Positions 34,075-45,551 of a stretch of 64,000 bases of DNA are shown piece by piece. The notes beneath the pieces are model-generated. The model was not told where the DNA came from. It did not search any database and saw nothing but the letters and a program-made list of their open reading frames with translations. Positions within the stretch are counted from its first letter, which is position 1, and each line of letters opens with the position of its first letter. Both the position numbers and the translations under genes were made by a program. The stretch comes from Jacaranda mimosifolia (lineage: Eukaryota; Streptophyta; Magnoliopsida; Lamiales; Bignoniaceae), in contig CM032131.1 of the NCBI GenBank assembly GCA_018894105.1, positions 17,775,578 through 17,839,577 of the forward strand, in the 5' to 3' direction.

Positions 34075-34407
34075 GCCCGGTTATTTGTTTTGTTTTGTTT
34101 TGATGTATAGGCCCTGCTGAGGCCTTTAACATTTATTGAATTATCGCCTCGATGAGGCTTTTACTGAATTGTTATGGAATTCAAGTGCAATTTCGATCAT
34201 TATCATCTTTGCGTTTGCGTTGAATTATTTTGATGGATGGCCACGAATGTGGCGAGTAGCTTCTCTTCTTACCCTTCATTAGATGATAATTTGCTTTTTT
34301 GACTTGATTTTTAGCTCTTGTAGGACAAGTTGCCCTAAATCCAATAAGATAATAACTAATGTTTGAGTTTAGAATATCTTTCGTATAAGTTTATCATCAA
34401 TAGCTTT

Positions 34408-35131
34408 GTTTCGGCGCGGTGGCCTCAACTTGGCGACGTAAAGCCTAATTGGTCTACTGTGGGGTTGACTTTTTGGTCTTGGCACATAGGCCTTGACTTT
34501 TTGGCGTGAAGCCTCTCGTCGACTACGGGGTCGACTGTTTGGTCTTGGCGCAAAGGCCTCGACTTTTGGTGTGAAGCCTCTCGTCGACTACGGGGTTGAC
34601 TATTTGGTCTTGGTGCAAAGGCCTTGACTTTTTGGTGTGAAGCCTCTCGTCGACTTTGGGGTCGACTGTTGGTCTTGGCGCATAGGCCTCAACTTTTTGG
34701 CGTGAAGCCTCTTGTCGACTATAGGGTCGACTTTTTGGCATGAAGCCTCTCGTCGACTACGGGGTCGACTATTTGGTCTTGGCACAAAGGCCTTAACTTT
34801 TTGGCGTGAAGCCTCTCGTCGACTACGGGGTCGACTGTTGGTCTTGGCACATAGGCCTCGACTTTTTGGCGTGAAGCCTATTGTCGACTACGAGGTTGAC
34901 TATTTGGTCTTGGCGCAAAGGCCTCGACTTTTTGGTGTGAAGCCTCTCGTCGACTACGAGGTCGACTGTTGGTCTTACCGCATAGGCCTCGACTTTTTGG
35001 CGTGAAGCCTATCATCGACTACGGGGTCGACTGTTGGTCTTGGCGCATAGGCCTTGACTTTTTGCCGTGAAGCCTCTCGTCGACTACGGGGTCGACTGTT
35101 GGTCTTGGTGCATAGGCCTCGACTTTTTTAA
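34408..35131. repeat. 65-bp tandem repeat array in Tat copy B
   Basis: About ten full or near-full units begin with ggtcttggcg at 34475, 34541, 34606, 34671, 34775, 34840, 34906, 34971, 35036 and 35101, so the period is 65-66 bp. The first unit (34408) is degenerate and one (34736-34774) is truncated. Each holds gtcgactacggggtcgac, a small dyad with two GTCGAC sites, and gaagcctctcgtcgac. It lies between integrase and the antisense gene. Confidence 0.95.
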
Positions 35132-35211
35132 AGAAGGTTCGCTCTGTTGCACATGTTTGGACATGTTGCAATTTTGTTTTCTTCAGTAATACAAAGGTCA
35201 ACGGTGACCAA

Positions 35212-36424
35212 TTATACAAAAAACTTTTTCAGGTTTATGGCATTCCATGGTTGAGGTAGCTCATGACCTGATGAATCAGCTAGTCGGTAGGCATTATTTT
35301 TAGCCACCTTGATCACCGAGTACGGTCTCTCCCATTTTGGGTCGAGTTTCCCGACAGACTTGGATATTTCCACTTTCTTGAGAACGAGGTCGCCCACCTT
35401 GAAGCTCCACGGTCGCACCAACCTGTTATAGCGATCCTCCATCTTTGAACGATATCGCTGCATTGTGTTGTAAGCTGCATGGCGTTGTTCGTCGACAGTG
35501 ATTAGATCTAGCGTCCTCTCCGACACATTAGTTATCGGGTTGTAGTGGATCATCCTCGCTGTATGCTGGATTAATTCTGACGAGATCACTGCCTCAGATC
35601 CGTAGACTAGGCTGTATGGACTGTGTCCTGTGGCTGTTCGAGGAGTCGTTCTGTAAGCCCAAAGAACACTAGGGAGGTCGTCCGCCCAGCTGGTCCCTGT
35701 CCCCGCTATTCGACTCTTGACGTGGTCGAGGACAGTCCTGTTGGTAACCTCAGTCTGTCCATTAGCTTGCGGATTTCCCACCGAAGTAAAGTGTTGGGCG
35801 ATCCTTAAGGTTTCGCACCATTTCCTCGTGTTTTTGCTCTGAAATTGGGTGCCGTTATCTGATATTAGTACCTTAGGCAGCCCAAATCGACATACAATAT
35901 TCTTCCAAATAAAACTTTTAATGGCGGCGTCGGTGATCTTCGGGACTGCCTCGGCTTTCACCCATTTTGTAAAGTATTCGACGGCCACTATGATAAATTT
36001 TCGCTGGCCGGAAGTTTTTGGAAGCAATCCTACTATGTGGATCCCCCACTGGTCGAATGGCCAGGTGATGTTAACATTGGTCATCGGTGCGGCTGGCTGG
36101 TGATGGATGTTCGAATGAATTTGACAGTATGGGCATTTTTTAGCAAAATCGACAGAATCTCTCAACAAAGTTAGCCAAAAATACCCGTAGCGAATGACCT
36201 TATGTGCCAGGGATCGGCCGCCAGAGTGGTTGCCGCAAATACCGGCATGTATTTCTTGTAATACTTCATTAGCTTGGTTGGGATCCAGACACCTGAGTGG
36301 CGGCCCTGCTATTGACCGCTTGTACAATTGTCCGTGCTCATCCAGAGTGTATTTAGGTGCTAAACCCTTCAGTCTGCGGGCCTCCTTATCATTGTCAGGC
36401 AGGGTGCCGCGACTTAGATAAAGT
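35212..36424 (-). CDS. Integrase of Tat copy B
   Basis: A 371-residue open frame (from 36327), with a few more in-frame residues upstream to about 36424. The HHCC zinc domain reads EIHAGICGNHSGGRSLAHK, then CPYCQIHSNIHH. The core carries QWGIHIVGLL, ISDNGTQF and GQTEVTNR. The first catalytic Asp (normally GIDIVG) is His, so strand transfer should be lost. The C-terminal part has KVGDLVLKKVEISKSVGKLDPKW (chromatin/DNA-binding GPY/F-like fold) and ends NLKKFFV. It would insert element DNA into chromosomes. Confidence 0.9.
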
Positions 36425-36435
36425 TTGATTGGGTG

Positions 36436-36948
36436 CTACCAAGAAAGGGTCGTTTCGTTGAGGCACCCGACCAGACCCTGGTCGAGGGCAGGGACGCAAG
36501 GCTGAGCGGTAACAAAAAATGTTATTATCTTTTCTCTGGTGCCTTTCGTCGAGTTGGCCAGCTTAGAGAGCGCGTCTGCTCGCTCATTTTCTGATCGAGG
36601 TATTTTTCTCAGCGAGAAGTTTCTGAACGTTTGCCTCGCTTGGCGCACTTCTGCCAAATATTGGGACATTTTGTGTTTCTTCGCCTCAAAGTTGACTTCG
36701 ACCTGTTCTGCCATGAGCTGAGAATTGGTGAATGCCGCTAGTTGCTCGACCCCGCGGTCTTTGGCCATGCGCATTCCTACAATAAGAGTCTCATATTCTG
36801 CTTCGTTATTAGTAACCGAGAAGTCAAGTTTCACCGCGAAATCATATTCCTCAGCCAGTGGGGATGGGAGGGATATCCCCATTCCTACGTCGGATGAGGT
36901 TGCGGACCCGTCGACATGCAAGGTCCACCAGATGGTGCTTTCGACCTC
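36436..36948 (-). CDS. Archaeal-type RNase H of Tat copy B
   Basis: The second RNase H of the Tat lineage: HVDGSATSSDVGMGISL, FSVTNNEAEYETLIVG, AAFTNSQLMAEQVEVNF, RKIPRSENERADALSKLA. The third acidic catalytic residue (FTDSQL in copy A) is Asn, so activity is doubtful. It is a continuous 161-residue frame ending at 36436, directly before integrase. Confidence 0.85.
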   Translation of the reverse strand, partial: EVESTIWWTLHVDGSATSSDVGMGISLPSPLAEEYDFAVKLDFSVTNNEAEYETLIVGMRMAKDRGVEQLAAFTNSQLMAEQVEVNFEAKKHKMSQYLAEVRQARQTFRNFSLRKIPRSENERADALSKLANSTKGTREKIITFFVTAQPCVPALDQGLVGCLNETTLSW

Positions 36949-37400
36949 CTACGCTGGGAGGTCGAGCCTTTCAAAGATGAAATCGGCTAACACCTGCGCT
37001 TTAATGGCGGTCCATGGTTGAAATTGAATGTCGAATTCCCCGAGCTCAATGGCCCATTTGGTGAGCCGACCTGAAGTGTCCGGCTTCGACAACACTTGTT
37101 TTAGCGGCTGATTCGTCAACACCAACATTGTGTGGGATTGGAAATAAGGCCGCAGTTTCCTGGCCGACGTAACTAGGGCCAGAGCGAACTTTTCGATCTC
37201 TAAGTAATTATGCTTGGGCTCCTGGAGAGCTTTGCTGCAATAGTATACTGGGCGGGGGTTTCCCACTCTGATCGTCGTCAACACTGAACTGATAGAGGTC
37301 GAAGAGACTGCCAAGTATATCTGTAGTACTTCTCCCTGCTCGGGTTTGGCTAGCATAGGTAGTGAAGAAAGTTATTGCTTGAGGTCGAGTAGGGCCTGAT
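36949..37400 (-). CDS. RT-linked RNase H of Tat copy B
   Basis: A 135-residue frame with YLAVSSTSISSVL, YYCSKALQEPKHNYLEIEKF, LTNQPLKQVLSKPDTSGRLT and ELGEFDIQFQP. This is the gypsy RNase H that removes template RNA. It follows RT after one stop (about 37411). Confidence 0.85.
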
Positions 37401-38453
37401 TACACTGTGGGTCCTACTTGAATCCGGATTTCTTCGCATTTCGCAGGATTTTGAAGAAGGGTAGGCTTTTATCTGCTAGTCGAGATATGAATCTGCCCAA
37501 GGCTATGATCCTGCCGACCAGACGCTGGACATCCCGAACCGTGCGAGGTGGGGCGATGTCCAAAATTGCTTGAATCTTCTGTGGGTTGGCCTCGATGCCT
37601 CTTTGGCTGACCATGTAGCCGAGGAATTTGCCTCCTCAAACCCTGAAGGTACACTTGCTAGGATTGAGCTTCATCCCAAAAGCTCTCAAAATGGAAAAGG
37701 TGTGGCTGAGGTCGATCAGGTGGTCTTCAGCCTTTTCTGTCTTTACAATCATATCATCAACATAGACCTCCATCGATCTCCCAATTTCATTCTTGAACAT
37801 ATAATTAACCAATCTCTGGTAAGTTGCCCCTGCATTTTAAAGTCCGAATGGCATAACTAGGAAGCAATACACTCCATTGGGGACGACAAACGTTGTTTTG
37901 TCCCTATCCTCGGGTGCCATGAATATTTGATAATAGCCTTGAAATGCATCCATCATGCGAAGCAATTCGCAGCCAGCAGTAAAGTCAACAAGTAAATCAA
38001 TACGAGGCAAGGGGAAAGGATCCTTAAGGCAAGCTTTATTCAAATATGTAAAATTATTACACATCCTCCACTTTTCCTCATTCTTGGGAACAAGTACAAC
38101 ATTACAAAGCCAAGAGGGATATTGGATTTCTACAATGTAACCTGCTTGCAAAAGCTTGCTGACCTCCTCGTCGATAATCTGGGTCTGTTCAGTATTGAAG
38201 GTTCTTTTCTTCTGTCGCCTAGCTTGCCGGCTGGGTCCACGTTGAGGCGGTGGACGATGATGTTGGGATCAATACCTTGAAGATCCGCCGCCTTCCATGC
38301 AAAAACATCGACGTTTCGCCGGAGGAAATCAACCATAAGGCAGTCTAGTCGATCTCCCATCTCGGTCTCCATTCTGGTGGTTTTCTCTGGATTTCTCAGT
38401 TCGAGCTCGATCATTTTGAATTCCCCAATGGGCTCGACCCTTGTGTCCTCCAA
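37401..38453 (-). pseudogene. Reverse transcriptase of Tat copy B
   Basis: Motifs in order: FLRRNVDVFAWKAADLQGID (N-terminal lead, 38400-38280), YPSWLCNVVLVPKNEEKWRM, DAFQGYYQIFMAPEDRDKTT, FLVMPFGL, YVDDMIVKT (about 37755) and [23 protein letters not shown] is intact. A stop/shift near 37836, a TGA at 37636 and a shift near 38210 interrupt it. Confidence 0.86.
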
Positions 38454-38534
38454 CTTTCTCTTTTTCGATGAGGATCCCTCTTCGGGTTTCGCTACAAGGG
38501 TGTCCCCCGAGGGTTTCAGCTCAGGTCACTTCTT

Positions 38535-39334
38535 CTAGTCAGTTGAGTTGACAGAGATTGTGTAGCATCGCCAAGCGTCCTTAAGGTTACCTAAAAGCTC
38601 ACCCACTCCGGCTGGGGTCAGGAACTTTATCTTCATATGATAAGTAGACGCAATGGCTCTGAAATCATTCAGGGCTGGTCGGCCTATGATAACATTATAT
38701 GCAAATGGAGCGTCGACCACCAGGTAACTGATCATTAGTGTTCGGCTGCGTTGTCCCTGCCCGAACGTGGTGGAGAGACTGATGGATCCGACTAGGATGA
38801 TCTTAGACCCACCAAACCCGACCAAGGGCGTTCTGACCAGATCAAATTTCAACTGTCCCAATTTCATTCTGCTCAAAATATAATGTTCACTGAACTCCCG
38901 TTGTCGACCAGCACCTTTCGGACCCCGAAATTAGCAACGTCCAAGGTGATCACCATCGGGCAATCTATCTTACGGTCGGCTTTCTCCATGTGGTCCAGAT
39001 CTGCGTCGGTGAAAGAAATTGGTTCAGTACTGGTCGTCAGCTGAAAAACTACTTCTACCCTGGATAGCCTGGTTAAGTCGAGCTACCTCTATGTTTGCTT
39101 TCTCGCATTTTGGGAATCCCCTCCCATAGGCCCCCCGGTAATCATGTCAATGACACCCCTGATGGGTGGGTTGGGTTCATGGGCTGGTCTCTTTCCTTTG
39201 TCCTCTCTCCTCAAGCTGACCGACCTTTCTCTTTGGGGTGTCCGGTCGGTCAGGCCCTTCTCTCTTCGGGCCTGCTCCCCGATGAATTTTTTTAGGTAGC
39301 CTTGTATGATCAGCCTCTCGATTTCGTCTTTCAA
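38535..39334 (-). pseudogene. gag C-terminus and protease of Tat copy B
   Basis: 39334-39089 is the charged gag tail (FIGEQARREKGLTDRTPQRE). 38990-38535 is protease: active-site VDNGSS at about 38905, then GRPALNDFRAIASTYHMKI. Right after the active site (about 38878) about 10 bases present in copy A are missing, giving a frameshift and stop. Confidence 0.82.
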
Positions 39335-39391
39335 ATTAAAGCAGTCTTTGGTGTCGTGTCCTTTCTGCCTATGGAAATAGTAGTACTTTTT

Positions 39392-40721
39392 TTATTTCTT
39401 CATGGCTTCGGTTTCTGTAATTTTTTTAGGCTTCTTGAGCAGGTTGTCATGTTGAATGGCGAACAACACTTCTCTCCTTGGTAGGTTCAATGGAGTGTAT
39501 TCATGGAAGCGCTTGATCAGGGAACGGCGTCCCTCCTTGTTTTGTCTATCATCTCTCTCTTTGCCCCTCTTCTTGTCGGCTTTCAGGCTGCCGTATTTCA
39601 TCCTATTCATCTCTTCTTGGGTCATATACCTCTCGGCGAGGTCGAGGAGCTCCTCTATCATTCTGGGTTGCACGCGCACCAAGGCATTGGTGCACTCCTT
39701 ATGCCTCAGGCCCAAGAACAATACATCGATCAGAAACTCAATCCTCGGGCTATCGATTTTCAACACCTCTGTGTTGAATCTGGTGGAAAAATCCCGAAGG
39801 GATTCTCCCTCAGCTTGTTTCACTGTGTGTAGGTATGTGTGTGGGAGCTTTGCTTTTCTCCTGCTGGCGAACTAGTGCAGAAACTTATCACACAATTGGT
39901 CATAGGAGAAGATGGATGCCGGCTCCAGTTTTACAAACTAGTCCAAGGCCACTCCCTGGAATGTAGTCACCAACATCTTTGCATGTATATAGTCATTATG
40001 CCCATACAGTTGCATCATATGCTCAAACTACAGCAGATGCTCATTCGGGTCTGTAGAGCCGTCATACCTTAGAAGTCCCATAGGGATCTTTGCATCGACA
40101 ACGATGCGCTCTTCAATGATCTCTTGGATGAACGGCGAATCCTGCTCCCTTATGAACCTTTGCGGCCCATCAGGCAGGGCCACCCTATCCGCATTCCTTT
40201 TCGAGATCTCCTCCAGGCGCTTATTCAACTGTTGCACCTAGTGAGATACCTCCTCCCATTCTTGCTGATCTGCTTGGGAGGCACCTCTGCCTGGCTTGTG
40301 TCTGGACCGGTTGGCCCTATTGCGCTGCGGGGCTCGAATGGGCTGCACGTCATGATCCACGGAGTCTGCTACCTCTTCCCTCGGTGGGGGGCGGGCTGCT
40401 TCTCTAGGGAAACGGCTAGGACTTAAGTCTCTCCTGAACTGGTGTCTTGGCGACTCCAGCCGTTGAGAAGGCTCTTCAGGACGTGCTCTTTCTGGAACCG
40501 CGGGCTGCGACGTGGCGCTAACTGCCGGCTCCGGCTGCACCGTATGCCTGTTTAGGGCGGCGGAGAGTTGTGCTGAGATCTGCACAAAAATTTGCTCACT
40601 AATAAGCTGCATTAGCTGCGGCATCGTAAGTGTGACCACAGGCTCAAGCAGAGCGCTTGGTCCTTGTGTATTCGGCTCTGGGTCCTGACGATGGGGGGGG
40701 AGTTGGACCTCCTATTTTCAT
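39392..40721 (-). pseudogene. gag: gag of Tat copy B (broken)
   Basis: ATG at 40721-40719 (MKIGG) as in copy A. One extra G in the run 40693-40700 (eight instead of seven) shifts the frame within the first ten codons. The rest follows copy A: MPQLMQLISEQIFVQISAQL, PIRAPQRNRANRSRHKPGRG, then FIQEIIEERIVVDAKIPMGL and QAEGESLRDFSTRFNTEVLK. Stops at 40237, 40027 and 39824 divide it. Confidence 0.82.
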
Positions 40722-40776
40722 CTCTTCCCGATAGGGCTCACCTAGTGTTTACCATTTTCGACAGAGGATTCAAGGT

Positions 40777-40794
40777 TTCCCACAGACGGCGCCA
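40777..40794 (-). other. Primer-binding site of Tat copy B
   Basis: TGGCGCCGTCTGTGGGAA on the minus strand, two bases inside the 5' LTR and identical to copy A. Confidence 0.78.
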
Positions 40795-40796
40795 AA

Positions 40797-41501
40797 TGAT
40801 GAGGGTTCGTTTTGCTGGATTAGGATCCCGGCGAGAATGAGGGTAGAACTTGAGCCGGATGGATCGTGTTCCTGTTTTGTAGGGAAAGAATCCTGCAATC
40901 ACAATAAACATTAGGCTAGCTGAGTGGCCCTCGGCTTAGGCCCTCCGACGATCAAGTCAGTAAGATTCGACCTCAATAATCGATTAGAGGGGTAAGGGCT
41001 TTTTGATGTATATGAGTACGTACCTCTGAAAAGTAGGGTTGAGGGTATATATATCCTTCTTTTCCTAGGAAATGTCTAGAAAGCCCTTAGATATCTCCCC
41101 GGGCCATTAACTTTGGGCCTGGGGTATTTGGTCATTTCCCCTATTTGAATATTTCCAGCCAATTGCCCTTCCGAGTCTCAAGGACAAGATAGTACACTGT
41201 AGCGGCACCTGTTGTGTCAGACGGTGAGGGGGACGGCACGCGCCATTAATGCAGAGGCGTGGCGCCTGCCAGTGCATTAAATGCAGTGGTAGAGTACTGC
41301 ACTGGTCTCAACCTCAGCTGAGGTCGAAGAACTTTCGCAGGTCGAAGGAACCTAACTGGGCCTATGCAGATCTGGTCGAGTGAAGTCGACGAGACGTATG
41401 GGCCCTGAGTCTGATCGAGTGAAGTCTTTGAGACGTATGGGCCCTGAGTCTCAGTTGGACCTTGCTGGTTTGGGCCCAAGCATTTGGGCCATCCCATATC
41501 A
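40797..41501 (-). repeat. 5' LTR of Tat copy B
   Basis: TGATGAGGGTTCG to CCCATATCA, matching 30454-31157. Followed by target duplication AAAAC (41502-41506). Confidence 0.93.
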
Positions 41502-41506
41502 AAAAC

Positions 41507-43168
41507 ATTGTTTCTCTAACACACATTTTGTTGGGTGTTTTATTCTTAAAAAGTGTCTCAAATGTTAATAGATGAGAATAACTTGAATCATCATTAACTC
41601 TCCAGTTGAGGAATTTGAAAAAATATATTGTCATACACATTTTTTAGGACAAGTTGTAAGAATCAAAGGTGTTCATTCAGTATCTAATCGACTAAATCGA
41701 ATGTTTTGGTGGTTAACAAAAAGAATTTGATTTTTAATGTGAAAAATCGAAGTTTGATTCAGTTAAAATTGATCGAAATTTGGTTTGTGACTTGCAACTA
41801 TCAAGAGATTTTTATAAAATTTTGTTAAAATTGGCGTATACAACTTTTAAAATGCACATAAATATTATTATTAAAGCTATAATAATACAATATATATAAA
41901 TGAATCAAGGTTTTCAAGTTATTTAAGTATTTTCAAATTACCTCCAAATAAAATAATTTCAAATTGCCCTAGCTCTAAGTATTAAATTTTATAATGCACG
42001 GGCACTCCATAAAAAGTGTTTGACACATGTTGGACATGAACACGGTTCCGATACAACTTCAACATGTGTCTAACATGATAATAAAATATCCAAAAATTAA
42101 AATAGAAAAGTTAAAATGTGACACGATGACGAACACTGCTAAAGGGCGTGTCCGACACGATGGGGCCTTTTTTTTAACTAAAATGTAAGGGCTAATAAAT
42201 AATAATAAAATAAAAATTTTCAAATGGCAAATGAAGTTAGTAAAAAACACAATGATCATAATATTCTAACTGATTTGGATGATTTAACACATCATAAGAA
42301 AAATAAAAATTGTAACAAAATAGTAAGTGGTCATTGGAAAGTTGGCACAATTATATATATATATATACACACATACATACACACACACATACATATATAT
42401 ATTAAGTTATCACTATCAACAATTAATGATATATCTTTAGTGATAAACTGAAATCTTTTCAAAAGTAGTACTGATAATTATATTAATTATCAATAATAAC
42501 AACTTAAACTATTCATTCTTGTCACTATTTAGTCATACAATGACAAAACAAAAATTATTGCTGCTTAAGAATATCATTAGTAGTAAAATAAAAGTTATTT
42601 TAGCCTAATATGTATCATTAGTTAAATTTTTCATATTATCACTTATTTTGTTGTGACTAATATTATATTTTTTATATTAAAATTTTCTATTGTATAATTT
42701 ACATGAAATCTAATACTTATTCCTATTTAGAGATTCGTCATTTATTTGAATTTAAAATACACTTATTTTAATATTTAATTTGATTTTTTTCACTTTACTT
42801 CGATATATATTTCATATTACATATACCAATGCAATCAACGAATAATTATCTACATATATATTTATATTTTATGATAATTGTGTCAGTATCGTAACCTATC
42901 CTAAAATTTTACAATTTAGTGTGTCCCTATGTCGTTGTCATTGTATCCGTGTCCATGCATCATAGGTTAAATTATATTCAAATGATGCCTAAGTTGTTAT
43001 CATTACATTTAGCTTGATTACATATTTTAATCATTTTTAAAAATAATCGACTATAGTATCGAATAAGTTCTAATTTTTATTGAACAAAAATAAGTGCTCA
43101 AGCTTGGTTGCTAAATTAAGCAATTGATTTGTTGAGTAGTCAATTGACCTAATAATATTGCTCTCACA
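41507..43168. other. Intergenic, AT-rich, no gene recognised
   Basis: Contains a mixed TA/CA/CATA microsatellite at 42351-42400 and 'tgtccgacacg/tgtctgacacg'-like words (42030-42150, 42910) that may be from a decayed repeat. No coding exon seen. Confidence 0.45.
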
Positions 43169-43766
43169 TAGGGAAGGGAATAGATCAGGTTACTCATTAG
43201 GGCCTCTAGTCTAGCCTATTTATGGCCTAGTCTGGCCTAACTTATTTAACAAAAGACCATGTCATGGCCTAAAAAGTAACATTTTAAACTAAATAGATTA
43301 GATTTAGGTTCTTCTAAAATCTTGCAAAGCCTAATAAGCCGGTCCATTTACCTTTTTCACATAAAAAAATACAATAATAATGATATAATATTAAATAGTT
43401 AATTGTATTTGATTTTTTTAATTAGTACTTTATGGAATCCTTTATATTGTTTTTTGTTGAAATGATACTATTTTATATTTAGATTTGAACTTATCGCCTA
43501 TCAAGGTCTATTACTAGTTGGAGCGTATTAAAAATTTAGATTTATGTAATATTTTGACTTAATTAAAATCTTAGTAAAAAATAGGCTTTTAGGTAGGCTT
43601 ATAGGCCGAGATAAGGCTTTAGAATTTATTTAAAAAGATAGACCTAACCTTAAAAAAAATTCTATCATAGATAATAAGTTAGACTCAGGCTTGTCATTTG
43701 CATAACAGGCCTGGTCTATTAATTTAATCCAAATACTGTCTAACCTAGCCTATTTTAATCCCTATA
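43169..43766. mobile_element. Decayed hAT-like non-autonomous element
   Basis: Left end TAGGGAAGGGAATAGATCAGG and right end, inverted, TATAGGGATTAAAATAGGC. The interior is rich in ggcct/taggc words on both arms (ggcctagtctggcc, aggctagg). Flanking octamers CTCTCACA and GTCTTACA agree at 6 of 8. Class inferred from ends. Confidence 0.45.
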
Positions 43767-43984
43767 GTCTTACATATACAAGTAAAAAATTAAAAATTCG
43801 ATTTCTAATGAATTTTAATGTATGTATCTACTAAAAAAAGTTAAATAATTAATCTCAAATAAACTTTAGCAACTAATTTTGAATTGAATACTGGATAGCG
43901 GGGTTCGTTTTCAAATTCATACATTCCTTTTCCTCTCTCGAAATTGTAGTCCGTCCGCGCTAGTTAAGAATTTGTGGTATTTGT

Positions 43985-44675
43985 GGAATTTTTCAAAAAG
44001 AAAATTAGTGACATTAATTCAATGTCACTATTTTTATTTGTTATTTATTAATCAAACACTACTAGATATTATAATGTAGTGATATTTTTCAACAATTATT
44101 ACTGTATTACTTTTGTGTGTCACTAAACTAGTTACTATAGAATGTCACTAAATTATACCACTAAATATTTTATGGCTTTTTTTCCCCTTAAATGGTACCA
44201 TAAATAAATATAAGTGGCATTTTTTAAGAAAAAATAGTGGCACTAGTTAGTTAAATGCCTTCAAAATACATCTTTGTGGCATTTTTAATCAAATGCCACT
44301 AAATATTTTATTATAGTTACATTTTTTTTAACAATGATCACTATGTTACTTTTGTGTGTTATTATACTAAAAAATTCCACTACATTAGTATCACTAAATA
44401 CTATATGATATTTTCTTCAAATGATATCATAACTACATATCAGTGACATTTTTCTAAAAAAGTAAATAGCACTAGTTAAATATCTTTCAAATACATGTAT
44501 CTTACCATTTTCAATTAAATGTCATTATTTTAATTGTCATTTAATAATCAAATACTATCAAATATTATATTATAATGACGTATGTTTATAACTATATCCA
44601 TTTTACTCTTTTTAAGTTATTATAATATAAAATATCACTAAATTGGTACCAATAAATATCAATTTTGTTGTAGTG
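43985..44675. mobile_element. CACTA-like remnant made of three imperfect ~240-bp repeats
   Basis: The right end TTTTGTTGTAGTG (44663-44675) is the inverse of a CACTACAACAAAA-type terminus. The phrase 'caacaattattactgtattacttttgtgtgtcac' recurs at about 44090, 44330 and, more decayed, 44580, with 'taaatgccactaaatattttat' between. No transposase. The left terminus was not recognised. Confidence 0.4.
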
Positions 44676-44695
44676 TTTTTTTTTTTTAATTTTTC

Positions 44696-44729
<34 letters not shown>

Positions 44730-45175
44730 ATGTATGGATATCATTTTCAAGATTTATAACACTTACTGTTGTAAAAATAAATTAAACCCACTAACTAATT
44801 AAATAATATTTTCTTTTCTATCATTCCAGGATAATAGATCTACATTAAATTTAATAATAATTTTTATTTCATCATTATCCAGTAATTCATTAAAAAAGTA
44901 TTTCTTCTTTTTTTATCTTTCTTAAATAATAGGATCTGTTATAAATTTATTAATATTTTTTATCATGATTTAATTTGACCAGCGAGTATAAAGAAGAAAA
45001 GTGCATAATAAATTAAAATAATAATTATTAATAATATTATATTAAAATATTTAACAATATTACATTAAAATATCACTTTTAATCCATATTTTCTCAAAGT
45101 TTTTACAATATTAAATCAACACATTTTTATTTTCATACATAAAATAATAAGGGACACTTATTTAAAAGTACCAAA
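44676..45175. other. Intergenic, AT-rich
   Basis: T-run and (TA)n(TG)n tract at 44676-44735; otherwise featureless. Confidence 0.5.
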
Positions 45176-45551
45176 CACACTTTCCACTTTTGTGATCAGT
45201 CCCCACTTGATTTTTGTTAGAAAAAACTCTCTAGCTTTGTTAAAAGTTTAAAGATCACTCCCCACTCACTTGATTTGACAAAAATTCCCTAAAGTATAAT
45301 ATTTTTCATTAATTTTTTCTCACTTCTTGTTCATCCGAACAAGCAAACAGTAAACCCTATCATACCAGAAACAGAAAGAACAGAAAAAACGCAACAAGCT
45401 CCACGGCGGGAACGAGAATAACGTTAGAGCCAAAAACCACCAACCCGATAGCTGCATTGTCTTCTTCTCTTTTTATTTTCATCATTTTCGGGTTTCTTCT
45501 TCTTCTCAATTTCTTCTCAGTTGCTTCTGAGTTTCTTATATTTTTCTGACA

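Larger units (their letters stand above)
30454..41501 (-). mobile_element. Full-length Ty3/gypsy Tat-lineage element, copy B, with antisense gene
   Basis: An 11,048-bp element with matching LTRs (704 and 705 bp), TG...CA ends and a perfect 5-bp target duplication AAAAC (30449-30453 and 41502-41506). Minus-strand order: LTR, PBS, gag, protease, RT, RNase H, archaeal-type RNase H, integrase, then a 4-kb extra region with a 65-bp tandem array and a plus-strand gene, polypurine tract, LTR. Dual RNase H and the long 3' region with an extra ORF and tandem repeats are known Tat features. Coding frames carry several stops and at least two catalytic substitutions, so it is not autonomous now. The LTRs differ at many sites (about seven in the first 78 bp), so insertion is not very recent. 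Confidence 0.95.

Noticed and set aside
34523..35005. Frames rich in repeated 'DPKVDERLHTKKSRP' or 'GTKALTFWREASRRLRG' words
   Set aside because: They arise from reading the 65-bp (not frame-fixed) tandem array; both strands give similar repeats.
34408..35131. Regularly spaced repeats that might suggest a CRISPR array
   Set aside because: Repeats are contiguous 65-bp tandem units without unique spacers, within a plant retrotransposon.
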